From an uncultured Clostridia bacterium (GTDB lineage: Bacteria > Bacillota > Clostridia > TANB77 > CAG-465), in assembly GCA_947630145.1 (NCBI GenBank), contig CANRGL010000011.1:1-36921 (forward strand): 36,921 nt of DNA, in the 5' to 3' direction. Under the pieces are notes generated by a model. The model had not been told where the DNA came from and searched no databases. It saw only the letters and a program-made list of their open reading frames with translations. Positions 14,357 to 22,301 of the stretch are shown one piece after another. The first letter of the stretch is position 1. Each line of letters opens with the position of its first letter. A program made the translations under genes and the position numbers.

Positions 14357-17300
14357 CTAAAATTTATTTATATATTCAATATAACTTTGAATATATTTTT
14401 CTGTTATAACTGGCCACTTAAAGCCAATCTTTTTTAAATACTCTAAAGTATAATCACCTTTTATTTGTACATTTGTATTATATTCCAAATTATAATTTTT
14501 ATCAAGATCATTTACTATTCCATTTAATATATCTTTTTTATCTGAATTTAATATTTTTTTTATTTTATTAGAAAAATCATTATCACTTAAAATTTTTATT
14601 TCTATTCCAATTTTATTTAAAATTTTTATAAAATCATAAATTCCTATATGATTGTTATTATATATATGAAAAACATTATGATAGATATTAAAATACTCTA
14701 TTAATTTTATTATTGCTTTGGCAGCATAATCAACTGGAGTAAATTCTAAGTAAATATCTATGTTATTTTTAGGAAAAGCTTTTAAATTTAAAAGTGTTTT
14801 TATTCTGTTAAAGAAAGCATTTTCTTTTTCATTAAATTGAAATTTTAAATCTGTATATCTATTAGTTAAATTTCCAATTCTCATAATATTTGCTTGCAAT
14901 CCCTTTTTCATATAATCTAAAACAATCTGCTCTGATTTAAACTTAGTATATACATATACATTATCTAAATTTTGATTTTGAAAAAAACATGTTTCATCAA
15001 AATTTATTTTTTCTTTATATTCATTACTTTTGTTATAATTTGCCGTTTCAAAAGCATTACCCGATACACTAATAGTTGATATATGTATCAGTTTTACATT
15101 ATTTTCAAAACATATATTTGCTATATTTTCTGTTCCAACTACATTAATAGTTTTGAAATATTCAACATCTCCATAATGCTTAACACAAGCTGCAGAATGA
15201 ATAGCAAACTCTACGTCTTTAATTACATTAGACATTTTTTTATTAAATTCTTCCATATTAGTTATATCAGTATCTATTGGAATAATTCTCTTACCTATTT
15301 GTTCATCGTACTTATTACCAAAATAAAAATTTAATCTTTTTTTAAGTCTAGATATGTAGTTAGTATTATCTTTAGATCTTACAATACAATATATTTTTCC
15401 TTGTGTATTTTTCATATATTCATCTAAAATATGTGCCCCTAAAAATCCTGTTGTACCAGTAAGTAATACATTCCCTACTCTAATCTTTGAAGGTGTATAA
15501 TCATAATTAGAATTGGTTGATAAAATATCTTCATAATTATAATTATTATTTTTAGAATCAACAAACAGTTTATCTTTATTTTTTAAATTCTTGTCTAATA
15601 TTGTTTTTTCTAAATCTATAATTGTAGGGTATTTAAACAAATCTTTATATTCAACATGTATTCCAATACTTAAAAGTTCTACTTGAACTTTTATAGCATC
15701 TAACGAATCTATTCCAAGTTCAAAAAACGGATCGTTTACACCAAACTTTCTATCTTTAATAACTTTTTTAAAAACATTATATATTTCTTGTTGTAGTTTA
15801 GTCATAGGTTTTACATGTTCTGTTTTATTTTCTAATTTTATATTTAAACAATTTATTTTCTTTCTATCTATTTTTCCATTTAAAGTCATAGGAAATTCTT
15901 CTAGATAATAATACTCTTTTGGTATCATGTATAAAGGTAATTTATTATATAAAAAAGTTATTAGTTCATTATTATCTATTTTTTTATCTTTATTTTTTGT
16001 ACTATAAAAGCATATTAATTTGTTATTTTTTACTGAAACTATATTATTATTTATGTTGTCATACTCATTTATACACTTTTCAATTTCTTGCAATTCAACT
16101 CTTTGCCCATTTATTTTTACTTGTAAATCTAATCTTTCTAAAATATGCAAATTACCATTAAAATCTATATTACAAAAATCACCTGTAAGATAAGTTTTTT
16201 TATCTAAAAATTTATTATATACAAAACTTTTATTTGTATTTTCTATATTGTTATAATATCCAGAAGATAGACTATCACCTGAAATTGCAAGTTGTCCTGG
16301 TATATTAATTGGCATTAATCTATTTTTTTTATCTAAAATATAAATAAAATTATTTGCTATAGGTCTACCAGCTGATACTTTAGAGTCGTCTAACTTATTT
16401 ATAGTTGACCAAATTGTAGTTTCTGTAGGTCCATATGCATCAAATATATCAGCTTTTGTTTGTTTTTTTAAATCTTGTATAAATTTACTTGATATATTCT
16501 CTCCACCTAATATTATTTTTTCCATCTGAGTTATAAAAAAGTTATTATTTTGCTCTAATAATAATTTTAATTTTGTAGGTGTAGTTTGAATAGTATTAAC
16601 TTTATTATTTATACACAACAAATTTAGTTCATTTCCATTTAAACACTGTATTTCATTTGCTAGTACTAAAGTTGCACCATTTGTTAAACTTACCCATATA
16701 TCAAGTCCAAAAATGTCAAATGAAATCGTAGTAATTGATACTACTCTAGAAGATGTATTAATACATATTTTTTCATTTATTCCTAAGACAAAATTTTGTA
16801 AATTTTTATTTGATATAACAACACCTTTAGGATTTCCAGTAGATCCTGATGTATATATTATATATGCATTTTTATCTTCATTATTTATATTAACAATATT
16901 ATCTTTTGAATATTTATTTACTATTTGTAAAAATTTTTTTCTTCTTAAAATTATTGTATTTTCATAATTTAACATTTTTTCACACAATACAAATTTAGGC
17001 AAACAATCATTTAATATATAATTAATTCTTTCCTCAGGATATGTTATATCAATTGGAATATATGTAGCTTTACATTTTAAAATTGCAAGTAGTGATACAA
17101 TTAATTTATCAGTTCTTCTCATAAGTATAGCTATTTTATCATTAGGTTTTATTCCTTTAGTTATAAAATAATTTGCTAAACTATTTGCCATTTCATTTAA
17201 TTTTTTATATGTGATTTTTTTATTTTCAAAAACAAGTGCAACATTATTAGGAGTTTTATCTACTTGCTTTTCAAATAATTTAATTACAGATTCTATATTT

Positions 17301-18649
17301 GAATAATCTTTTTTTGTATCATTAAATTCATTTAATATTTTTTCTTCTTCTTTTTTAGACATTATATCTATATTTTCTATATTTGTGTTTTTATCAAAAA
17401 TTGCATTATTAATTATTGCCATAATTCTTGTATGTAAATACTTAATTTCTATATCTTCAAATAAACCATTTAAATAATCGTAATTAATTTCTAGAATGCC
17501 TGTATTATCCATATCTAAAATATGAATTTGCAAATCATCAGTTTGATAATTATTTTCATACCATTTTGTATCGTATTTGTCCTTTTCTTCAAATTCTACC
17601 TTAGCATTTTGATAAGAAAGTGTAATACTATATAAATTTTCCGTATTATTATTTATATTACGTATTTTTTTTAATATATCAACATATGGATATTTCTGAT
17701 ATCTAAATATATTCATTGTATTTCTAGATATTTGATGGGCAAGGTCTAAAAAAGTTATATTTTCGGTAATATTTATTCTTAAAGGTAAAGTAGAAACAAA
17801 CATCCCTAACATTTGCTTTTCTTTAAAATTAGAGCGGTTTAAAGAAGGTGTTCCAATAATAAAATCATTTTTATCTTTAATTCTATATATATATATTGAT
17901 AATGCAGTAATAAACATAACGTAAGGTGATATTTTATTTTCTTTGCAAAAGTTTAAAAGTTTATCATTTATATCTTTATCTAATTTAACATTGTATCTAC
18001 TAGATATATTATTTATTTTTTTATTGGTATCTTTTATACTTACTTTTTTATCAAAACTATCTAAATATTCAGTCCAAAATTTTTCATCTTTTTTAAATTT
18101 TTCACTATTTTTATATTCTAATGTTGAAGTTATATAATCTATATAACTTGGTATATTTTCATTAGCAATTGGCTCATTTTTTTCTAAAGAGGTATAATAT
18201 TTTACAAATTGCTCTATAATTTTTGAATAACTCCAAGCATCTGAAATTATATGGTGCATTTTTAACAAAATTGCTCCCTTATCCTTTGAATATTTCAATA
18301 TTTTAAACTCATATAATCTCTTACTAGTTATATTTATATTTTGATTCTTAAAATTATTAATATATTTTTCAACATCTTCTTTAGTAAATTTAGACATATC
18401 AACTTCATCAACACTTTCATATTTATATTCTCTTATTTGTTGATATGTATTTAAATTATGTATAATATTTATTCTCATTGCATCATTATTTTTTATTATA
18501 TTATTTATTGCTTCATTGCAAAATTTAGTATTAAAACCTTTATTTATATTAATAATTCCTGTGATTAAATTTACTTTACTATCTTTATATACTTCATCTA
18601 CAAGTAAAATATTTTTTTGTGGAAAAGTTAATTCATATTTATTTTCCAT
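14357..18649 (-). CDS. Single-module non-ribosomal peptide synthetase, C-A-T-reductase
   Basis: 1430 residues. Condensation domain 1 to about 430 with HHIISDAWS near 129 (HHxxxDG with Ala for Gly). Adenylation domain about 455-940: YTSGSTGNPKG near 596, FDAYGPTETT, YLTGD, and NGKIDRKK with the catalytic Lys near 920. Thiolation domain with FFELGIDSLDA (phosphopantetheine Ser near 979). Thioester-reductase domain from about 1058: VLLTGTTGFLGAHIL for NAD(P)H and YTKFK (YxxxK) near 1231. By alignment to GrsA the specificity residues read D-I-L-Q-I-G-A-I-W-K, close to the recalled glycine code DILQLGLIWK. Inferred product: an acyl or aminoacyl group joined to glycine (or a similar small residue) and released as aldehyde or alcohol. 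AGAGGT ribosome site. No thioesterase, carrier-loading enzyme or second module nearby. Confidence 0.93.
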   Translation of the reverse strand: MENKYELTFPQKNILLVDEVYKDSKVNLITGIININKGFNTKFCNEAINNIIKNNDAMRINIIHNLNTYQQIREYKYESVDEVDMSKFTKEDVEKYINNFKNQNINITSKRLYEFKILKYSKDKGAILLKMHHIISDAWSYSKIIEQFVKYYTSLEKNEPIANENIPSYIDYITSTLEYKNSEKFKKDEKFWTEYLDSFDKKVSIKDTNKKINNISSRYNVKLDKDINDKLLNFCKENKISPYVMFITALSIYIYRIKDKNDFIIGTPSLNRSNFKEKQMLGMFVSTLPLRINITENITFLDLAHQISRNTMNIFRYQKYPYVDILKKIRNINNNTENLYSITLSYQNAKVEFEEKDKYDTKWYENNYQTDDLQIHILDMDNTGILEINYDYLNGLFEDIEIKYLHTRIMAIINNAIFDKNTNIENIDIMSKKEEEKILNEFNDTKKDYSNIESVIKLFEKQVDKTPNNVALVFENKKITYKKLNEMANSLANYFITKGIKPNDKIAILMRRTDKLIVSLLAILKCKATYIPIDITYPEERINYILNDCLPKFVLCEKMLNYENTIILRRKKFLQIVNKYSKDNIVNINNEDKNAYIIYTSGSTGNPKGVVISNKNLQNFVLGINEKICINTSSRVVSITTISFDIFGLDIWVSLTNGATLVLANEIQCLNGNELNLLCINNKVNTIQTTPTKLKLLLEQNNNFFITQMEKIILGGENISSKFIQDLKKQTKADIFDAYGPTETTIWSTINKLDDSKVSAGRPIANNFIYILDKKNRLMPINIPGQLAISGDSLSSGYYNNIENTNKSFVYNKFLDKKTYLTGDFCNIDFNGNLHILERLDLQVKINGQRVELQEIEKCINEYDNINNNIVSVKNNKLICFYSTKNKDKKIDNNELITFLYNKLPLYMIPKEYYYLEEFPMTLNGKIDRKKINCLNIKLENKTEHVKPMTKLQQEIYNVFKKVIKDRKFGVNDPFFELGIDSLDAIKVQVELLSIGIHVEYKDLFKYPTIIDLEKTILDKNLKNKDKLFVDSKNNNYNYEDILSTNSNYDYTPSKIRVGNVLLTGTTGFLGAHILDEYMKNTQGKIYCIVRSKDNTNYISRLKKRLNFYFGNKYDEQIGKRIIPIDTDITNMEEFNKKMSNVIKDVEFAIHSAACVKHYGDVEYFKTINVVGTENIANICFENNVKLIHISTISVSGNAFETANYNKSNEYKEKINFDETCFFQNQNLDNVYVYTKFKSEQIVLDYMKKGLQANIMRIGNLTNRYTDLKFQFNEKENAFFNRIKTLLNLKAFPKNNIDIYLEFTPVDYAAKAIIKLIEYFNIYHNVFHIYNNNHIGIYDFIKILNKIGIEIKILSDNDFSNKIKKILNSDKKDILNGIVNDLDKNYNLEYNTNVQIKGDYTLEYLKKIGFKWPVITEKYIQSYIEYINKF

Positions 18650-18686
18650 ATAACTTACCTCTATTCTACATTTTAATATTCATATA

Positions 18687-18715
18687 TTGATATATTGATA
18701 TTTAGAGTATATCAA
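18687..18715 (-). promoter_or_regulatory. Candidate promoter/operator of the NRPS operon
   Basis: Minus strand TTGATA (18715-18710), 17-base spacer, TATCAA (18692-18687), 38 bases before the start. The -35 sits in an inverted repeat TTGATAT-n7-ATATCAA (18695-18715). The -10 is poor and TTGATATA words recur, so the call is weak. Confidence 0.3.
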
Positions 18716-18806
18716 ACAAATAAACTTTATTCAATAAATTTTATTTTTTTTATATAAAATACTTATTTTCTAATATAACGACACAATATTTTTTTACAAA
18801 AAACTA

Positions 18807-18835
18807 TTGACAAAAAAAAAACAATATGTTATCAT
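18807..18835 (+). promoter_or_regulatory. tRNA-Leu promoter (extended -10)
   Basis: TTGACA (18807-18812), 17-base spacer ending TGT, TATCAT (18830-18835), 10 bases before the tRNA 5' end. Confidence 0.8.
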
Positions 18836-18845
18836 ATTTAGTATT

Positions 18846-18930
18846 GCGGGTATGGTGAAACTGGCAGACACGCGAGTCTTAGAAGCTCGTGCCGAGAGGC
18901 GTGAAGGTTCAAGTCCTTTTACCCGCACCA
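18846..18930 (+). tRNA. tRNA-Leu (anticodon UAG)
   Basis: 85 bases with encoded CCA. Acceptor arms GCGGGTA / TACCCGC pair fully. Anticodon stem CGAGT / GCTCG around loop CTTAGAA gives anticodon TAG, reading CUN leucine codons. The long variable arm (TGCCGAGAGGCGTG) is the class II feature expected for leucine. T arm GGTTCAAGTCC. Its promoter is separate and it is divergent from the NRPS gene. TTTTTGTTTT starts two bases after CCA and may end transcription. Confidence 0.97.
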
Positions 18931-18998
18931 TTTTTGTTTTGAGATAGTACAAGCTTTCCTGCGTTTCAGGACAAGTGTTGACAATAAAAAAAAATTCA

Positions 18999-19042
18999 AG
19001 TGCGTGAGTCTTTTTTAGAATTTTCAAAGAGACTCACGCACT
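18999..19042. terminator. GC-rich hairpin terminator between tRNA-Leu and the 435-residue gene
   Basis: 13-bp perfect stem AGTGCGTGAGTCT / AGACTCACGCACT with an 18-base loop. The minus strand follows with TTGAATTTTTTTTT, so it best serves the minus-strand gene ending at 19116; plus strand has AAATTTTT. Confidence 0.75.
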
Positions 19043-19115
19043 AAATTTTTGATAAATAGAAATCAAGTTGCTATACTTTTTGATTTATATATTTAGTAAT
19101 CTATATATTTAATAA

Positions 19116-20423
19116 TTAGTTTCCTTTATAACTATTTAATTCTTTCCGAGATGGAATCAAAGAAAAAGTCCACTTTACACCACTATTAAATTCTATATAA
19201 ACATTATCTTTGTAAATATTATATTTAACTACAATTCCATCTGCTATATACATATTCAATGTGTCTTTCAGTTCATTAATTTCGTTTTTTATTTTTTCTT
19301 CGTCCATGCTATCGTTTTGATATTTAGACGTTATCGTAGTAATTTTATTTTCTACCATTTCTTCTCTTTCTAATTCTTCATTATTAGGTGCGTTTCCAAA
19401 ATTAACAGTTACTATATTACTTTTTTCATTTTCCAATATACAATAATATAATTTAGAGCACTTAACATCGCTTTTAAGCTCAACATTTCCAATATATCGT
19501 TTTTGTTCTTCATCATATATTAAATCACATATTTTTTTATCATTTTCATAAAGTGGTACACTTTTATTAGTAATCTCTTCATCATATACATATAATTCAA
19601 ATTTTGCATTTTTAACTGTGTTAACTATAGCTCCATAAGCATCTGAAAATAGCATCATTTTATCCGAAACACTGTATTCATATGATGGAGGTGCATAGCT
19701 TAAATGCATATTAATTGATATATTATAATTATCATAATTCACAGCATGTTCAACATAAATTTCTCTATTAGTAGTCCAAATTGAAACTTCTGTATCATCA
19801 GCTTTTGCTGGAATCATAGACACACAAAAAGCAGAACATATCATACAAATACAAAGGATACTAGAAATTATCTGTATACTCTTTTTTCTATGCTTATACG
19901 CAATAATAAATATAACTATTGAAACAATAAATATTACAAATATTATTAACAGCAAAATTAAATTACCACTATTAATAATCGCTTTACTGCTTGTATTATC
20001 ATTTGAAGTAATACTTTTTAAATTTGAGGGGGTTGATTTAGTCGAATCAGTAACTGATTTTGTTGATTCTGTTTGTTCAGTATTAAGCTCAGTTGTATTT
20101 TTAATTGCAACTAAATTTAATGACAAACTTTCACCAGATTTAAGATGATCTGTTTTTACAATCTTTTCTTGCTCATTTTTAAGTTTAATTCCATCAGGTA
20201 ATAAAGCTTCTACTGATACATTATCAATATCAAAATTATTTGTATTTTTTACTGCCATTGTTAGCTTTATTTCTTCTTCAGAATTATAATTTTCTTTGTC
20301 TGATGTTATAGTTGCAACTAAGCCATCCTGTGTTTTTTCAGTTGCAAAAGCCGTTGTTCCAATACTAAAAAGCATTACTATAAGTATTATAGCAAAAGCA
20401 CCTATTTTCCCTGTTTTCTTCAT
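19116..20423 (-). CDS. Secreted/membrane protein with two export-like segments, unknown function
   Basis: 435 residues. Signal peptide MKKTGKIGAFAIILIVMLFS ending AFA/TEK; a beta-rich CARDB/DUF11-like domain (about 30-110; TITSDKENYNSEEEIKLTMA, NNFDIDNVSVEALLPDGIKL); a Ser/Thr-rich linker; a hydrophobic helix (about 150-175) followed by YKHRKKS; a second hydrophobic stretch ending MIPAKA/DDTE, which looks like another signal peptide; then about 220 residues of unrecognised extracellular-type sequence. Two in-line membrane segments would put both soluble parts outside with a short cytosolic loop. It may be a fusion of two secreted proteins. Ribosome site CGGAGG; single gene with a terminator after it. 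No enzyme motif seen. Confidence 0.8.
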   Translation of the reverse strand: MKKTGKIGAFAIILIVMLFSIGTTAFATEKTQDGLVATITSDKENYNSEEEIKLTMAVKNTNNFDIDNVSVEALLPDGIKLKNEQEKIVKTDHLKSGESLSLNLVAIKNTTELNTEQTESTKSVTDSTKSTPSNLKSITSNDNTSSKAIINSGNLILLLIIFVIFIVSIVIFIIAYKHRKKSIQIISSILCICMICSAFCVSMIPAKADDTEVSIWTTNREIYVEHAVNYDNYNISINMHLSYAPPSYEYSVSDKMMLFSDAYGAIVNTVKNAKFELYVYDEEITNKSVPLYENDKKICDLIYDEEQKRYIGNVELKSDVKCSKLYYCILENEKSNIVTVNFGNAPNNEELEREEMVENKITTITSKYQNDSMDEEKIKNEINELKDTLNMYIADGIVVKYNIYKDNVYIEFNSGVKWTFSLIPSRKELNSYKGN

Positions 20424-20574
20424 AATTTGTTCCTCCGTTTTTAGATTATTAAATCATTATCTATGCATATTAAACACATATATATTAAAATTTGGCAGAT
20501 AATATTAAAAACAGTAAAGCTGTAATTTACTTTTATTACATCAAAAATTTTACAAAGTATATAAATTTACAAAT

Positions 20575-20823
20575 TTATACGGCAATACCATTGAAATATA
20601 GCTCATTGCATGATAAATCTATATTATCATTCCAGCTGACACCATATCCGCCTGTATCAACCTTTACTTGCTCAAACAGTCCTGTTATCATCATTAGAGC
20701 TTTAAATTGTTCCCACTTATTAAAAAGCGGCTTTACATTATACTTCTTTTTTTCGCCTGTGACAAAGCTTACAAGTAAACAATAATCAGGAAGAGCCTTA
20801 ACTTCATTAATTTTATAAAACAT
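20575..20823 (-). CDS. DUF2442-type protein
   Basis: 82 residues, MFYKINEVKALPDYCLLVSF, with the DUF2442 pattern: F.TGE.K.Y+VKPLF (residues 20-34), then a C-terminal GYGVSWNDNIDLSCNELYFN where the family usually has G..I.W....D...d.LY. AAGGAGG lies seven bases before ATG. It follows the DUF4160-type gene by 16 bp, a pairing common across bacteria and sometimes proposed as a toxin-antitoxin pair; the biochemical role is unknown. GC content here looks higher than in flanking housekeeping genes, in line with acquired DNA. Confidence 0.85.
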   Translation of the reverse strand: MFYKINEVKALPDYCLLVSFVTGEKKKYNVKPLFNKWEQFKALMMITGLFEQVKVDTGGYGVSWNDNIDLSCNELYFNGIAV

Positions 20824-20839
20824 ATTATACCTCCTTAAA

Positions 20840-21094
20840 TTATACTAATGGCGGCAACTGCATAAACTCTTGCGTATTCCAAATTTTAAGTAAGTCCTCT
20901 CTGTTTTTATCAGCCCATTCTTTAACAAGAGATAAGGCTTTCGGCGGTAAATCACCTTCTATCATTTCCAGAGTCATAATATCAATTGCTCCTGTATATT
21001 CACCATATACTACATGAAAATGTGGAGGATTATGCTCAGCTTGTTGGAAATACATTTTTATTATTAGCCCATAAACCTCGCGATTATTGGCATT
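20840..21094 (-). pseudogene. DUF4160 gene interrupted by two in-frame stops near its start
   Basis: The body (21055-20840, 71 residues) is DUF4160: MYFQQAEHNPPHFHVVYGEY. Family members normally begin MPxIxxFxGIxIxMYF. Exactly that N-terminal part is present upstream: AAAGGGAG ribosome site, then ATG at 21094 encoding MPIIARFMG, followed in the same frame by TAA TAA (21067-21062), then L-K-M-Y-F. The spacing between G and M-Y-F is four codons as in the family, so the two TAA codons replace normal residues. Either the gene is dead, or a shortened protein starts at the second methionine (21055), which lacks its own ribosome site. Assembly error is another explanation. Confidence 0.8.
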
Positions 21095-21198
21095 TTAATT
21101 TCTCCCTTTCTTTTTAAATTATACCTCAAAATTAATAGAAAATCAATGAATTTTGGTTGTATTTTGCGATATGTGTTTCTATGAGTATTATCTTACTT

Positions 21199-21360
21199 TT
21201 AAAACCTCCACCATATTTTTACATTCTCACTTGTGACGTCTATTCTTTTTATCAACGCCCAAGCTGTCTCTTGCTTATCCTCAAGGCTTAGCTCCTCCCA
21301 CCTTGATATGCAATCGCTTACCTTTAGTACATCAATTCTTGTTTGTTTATTCTTTTCATT
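21199..21360 (-). pseudogene. C-terminal remnant of a serine site-specific recombinase
   Basis: About 53 codons: TRIDVLKVSDCISRWEELSL, then EDKQETAWALIKRIDVTSEN and VKIWWRF before the stop. The pattern W-(D/E)-x-L-(S/T)-x-E-x-K...LI-(K/E)-x-I-x-V...V-x-I-x-W matches the extreme C terminus of large serine recombinases of integrative elements. The catalytic N terminus and the rest are absent: upstream the frame runs into the 80-bp inverted-repeat element. GC is higher than in nearby core genes. Confidence 0.6.
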
Positions 21361-21440
21361 TAAAAATGATAAAATAAAAGTAACCAAAAAAGGGAAAATA
21401 AAAACTACCAATATTGTTTGCTTTTATTTTATCATTTTTA
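21361..21440. repeat. 80-bp element with perfect 20-bp inverted terminal repeats
   Basis: TAAAAATGATAAAATAAAAG at 21361-21380 is exactly reversed and complemented at 21421-21440, around a 40-base unique centre. It sits at the junction of two mobile-element gene relics and supplies the final codons of one. No target duplication is evident. It could be a MITE-like insertion or a folded recombination scar. Confidence 0.7.
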
Positions 21441-21771
21441 TAAAGTCAGGATAATGACCATCGCGCTTAAAACCACTATTATGTCTAAATTCATGCTCTG
21501 ATTTTATATCGGTAGCATTAAATTTTTTCATAAAATATATTGCTGTATCCACAACTGCTATATCATGAATAACCCTTGCAATTTTTATATCTGTTGTCAC
21601 AAAATCAAGGTTAAAACCCTGTTTTGCTTTATTTGTTGCAAAATATAAAGCAGGCACACCATAGAGCTTATATGCCCCTTTGATGTATCCTGCTTCTTTT
21701 AATCTTCTGTCAACTGTCTCTCTGACTTGGAAAATGTTATTGAGCTTTAGAGCGTAAAATATTAATTTGTT
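21424..21771 (-). pseudogene. Replication-relaxation (Replic_Relax-like) protein fragment
   Basis: About 115 codons with no good start. N-terminal winged-helix-like part NNIFQVRETVDRRLKEAGYI, then ALYFATNKAKQGFNLDFVTT, ARVIHDIAVVDTAIYFMKKF and a late EHEFRHNSGFKRDGHYPDFI. The H-x-x-A-V-x-D and E-x-E-x-R...hYPDf signatures resemble the Replic_Relax family used by plasmids and mobilisable elements. It is cut at its 3' end by the inverted-repeat element (last codons K-M-I-K-stop lie inside it) and at its 5' end overlaps the stop of the next gene by 10 bases. Family assignment is by eye and moderate. Confidence 0.5.
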
Positions 21772-22103
21772 TTATTTTCTAAAGCTATTTTTACTAATAC
21801 ACTAGCTGGTGTATAGGAATTTTCAGCAAGTGCTCTTTTTACCTCATCTTCAGGAAACTCAGTATAAATATTTGTTAGTATATCAGGGTTGCTACACATA
21901 CGTGCTGCAAAAACTACATGATCTGTACTTAAAACACCAAGATTTTCATCACGTGCTATTTTTATACGTACATCTCGTGGTGTATACGGGTTTTGCAATA
22001 AATAAGATATAACCTCCTTATCCCCTTTATTATGATCGTGTAATATCCTTAAGATTTCAGAATCCTTTATATTAGGTATTACAGAATTTGGTAAATTTGC
22101 CAT
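21762..22103 (-). CDS. Variant leucine-rich-repeat (helical) protein
   Basis: 113 residues beginning MANLPNSVIPNIKDSEILRI. Two clear copies of the variant LRR motif NPxTPxxVxxKIAxD occur: NPYTPRDVRIKIARDEN and NSYTPASVLVKIALENK, with a degenerate CSNPDILTNIYTEFPED between. Such right-handed alpha superhelices usually mediate protein binding; no enzyme motif. AAAAGGAGA lies eight bases before ATG and a near-consensus promoter is 80 bases upstream. It borders the mobile-element relics, so it may be cargo of a former element. Partner unknown. Confidence 0.75.
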   Translation of the reverse strand: MANLPNSVIPNIKDSEILRILHDHNKGDKEVISYLLQNPYTPRDVRIKIARDENLGVLSTDHVVFAARMCSNPDILTNIYTEFPEDEVKRALAENSYTPASVLVKIALENKTN

Positions 22104-22180
22104 GGTTTTTATCTCCTTTTAATTAATCAGATTTTTTTATGTATTTTAATTATAATACATAAAAATTATTTTTCATTTAT

Positions 22181-22209
22181 ATTATATCATTTTTAAATGA
22201 TTATGTCAA
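22181..22209 (-). promoter_or_regulatory. Consensus promoter of the variant-LRR gene
   Basis: Minus strand TTGACA (22209-22204), 17-base spacer ending TGA, TATAAT (22186-22181). The spacer is almost filled by the palindrome ATCATTTTTAAATGAT (22186-22201), a possible operator. Confidence 0.75.
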
Positions 22210-22243
22210 ATTCAAATCTAATATATGCTCTTTTATTGCTGTA

Positions 22244-22272
22244 TTGCTTTCGAAAAAACATAAATATATACT
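22244..22272 (+). promoter_or_regulatory. Promoter of the M14 peptidase gene
   Basis: TTGCTT (22244-22249), 17-base spacer, TATACT (22267-22272), 29 bases before ATG. Confidence 0.55.
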
Positions 22273-22301
22273 ATGTAAAATAATATATATTAGGTGATAA
22301 T

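Noticed and set aside
18957-18971. Hairpin TCCTG/CAGGA after tRNA-Leu as a small RNA
   Set aside because: A 5-bp stem with no promoter of its own; not distinguishable from chance.
18794-19027. 77-residue minus-strand frame containing GLEPSRLSARASKTRVSA
   Set aside because: It is the antisense of tRNA-Leu, a well-known false protein in many annotations.
20510-20523. Small hairpin after the DUF2442 gene as a terminator
   Set aside because: Only a 4-5 bp stem; too weak to call although a T-run follows.
20575-21094. Functional toxin-antitoxin system DUF4160/DUF2442
   Set aside because: The DUF4160 gene has two in-frame stops and the biochemical role of the pair is unproven, so it is only listed as a damaged pair.
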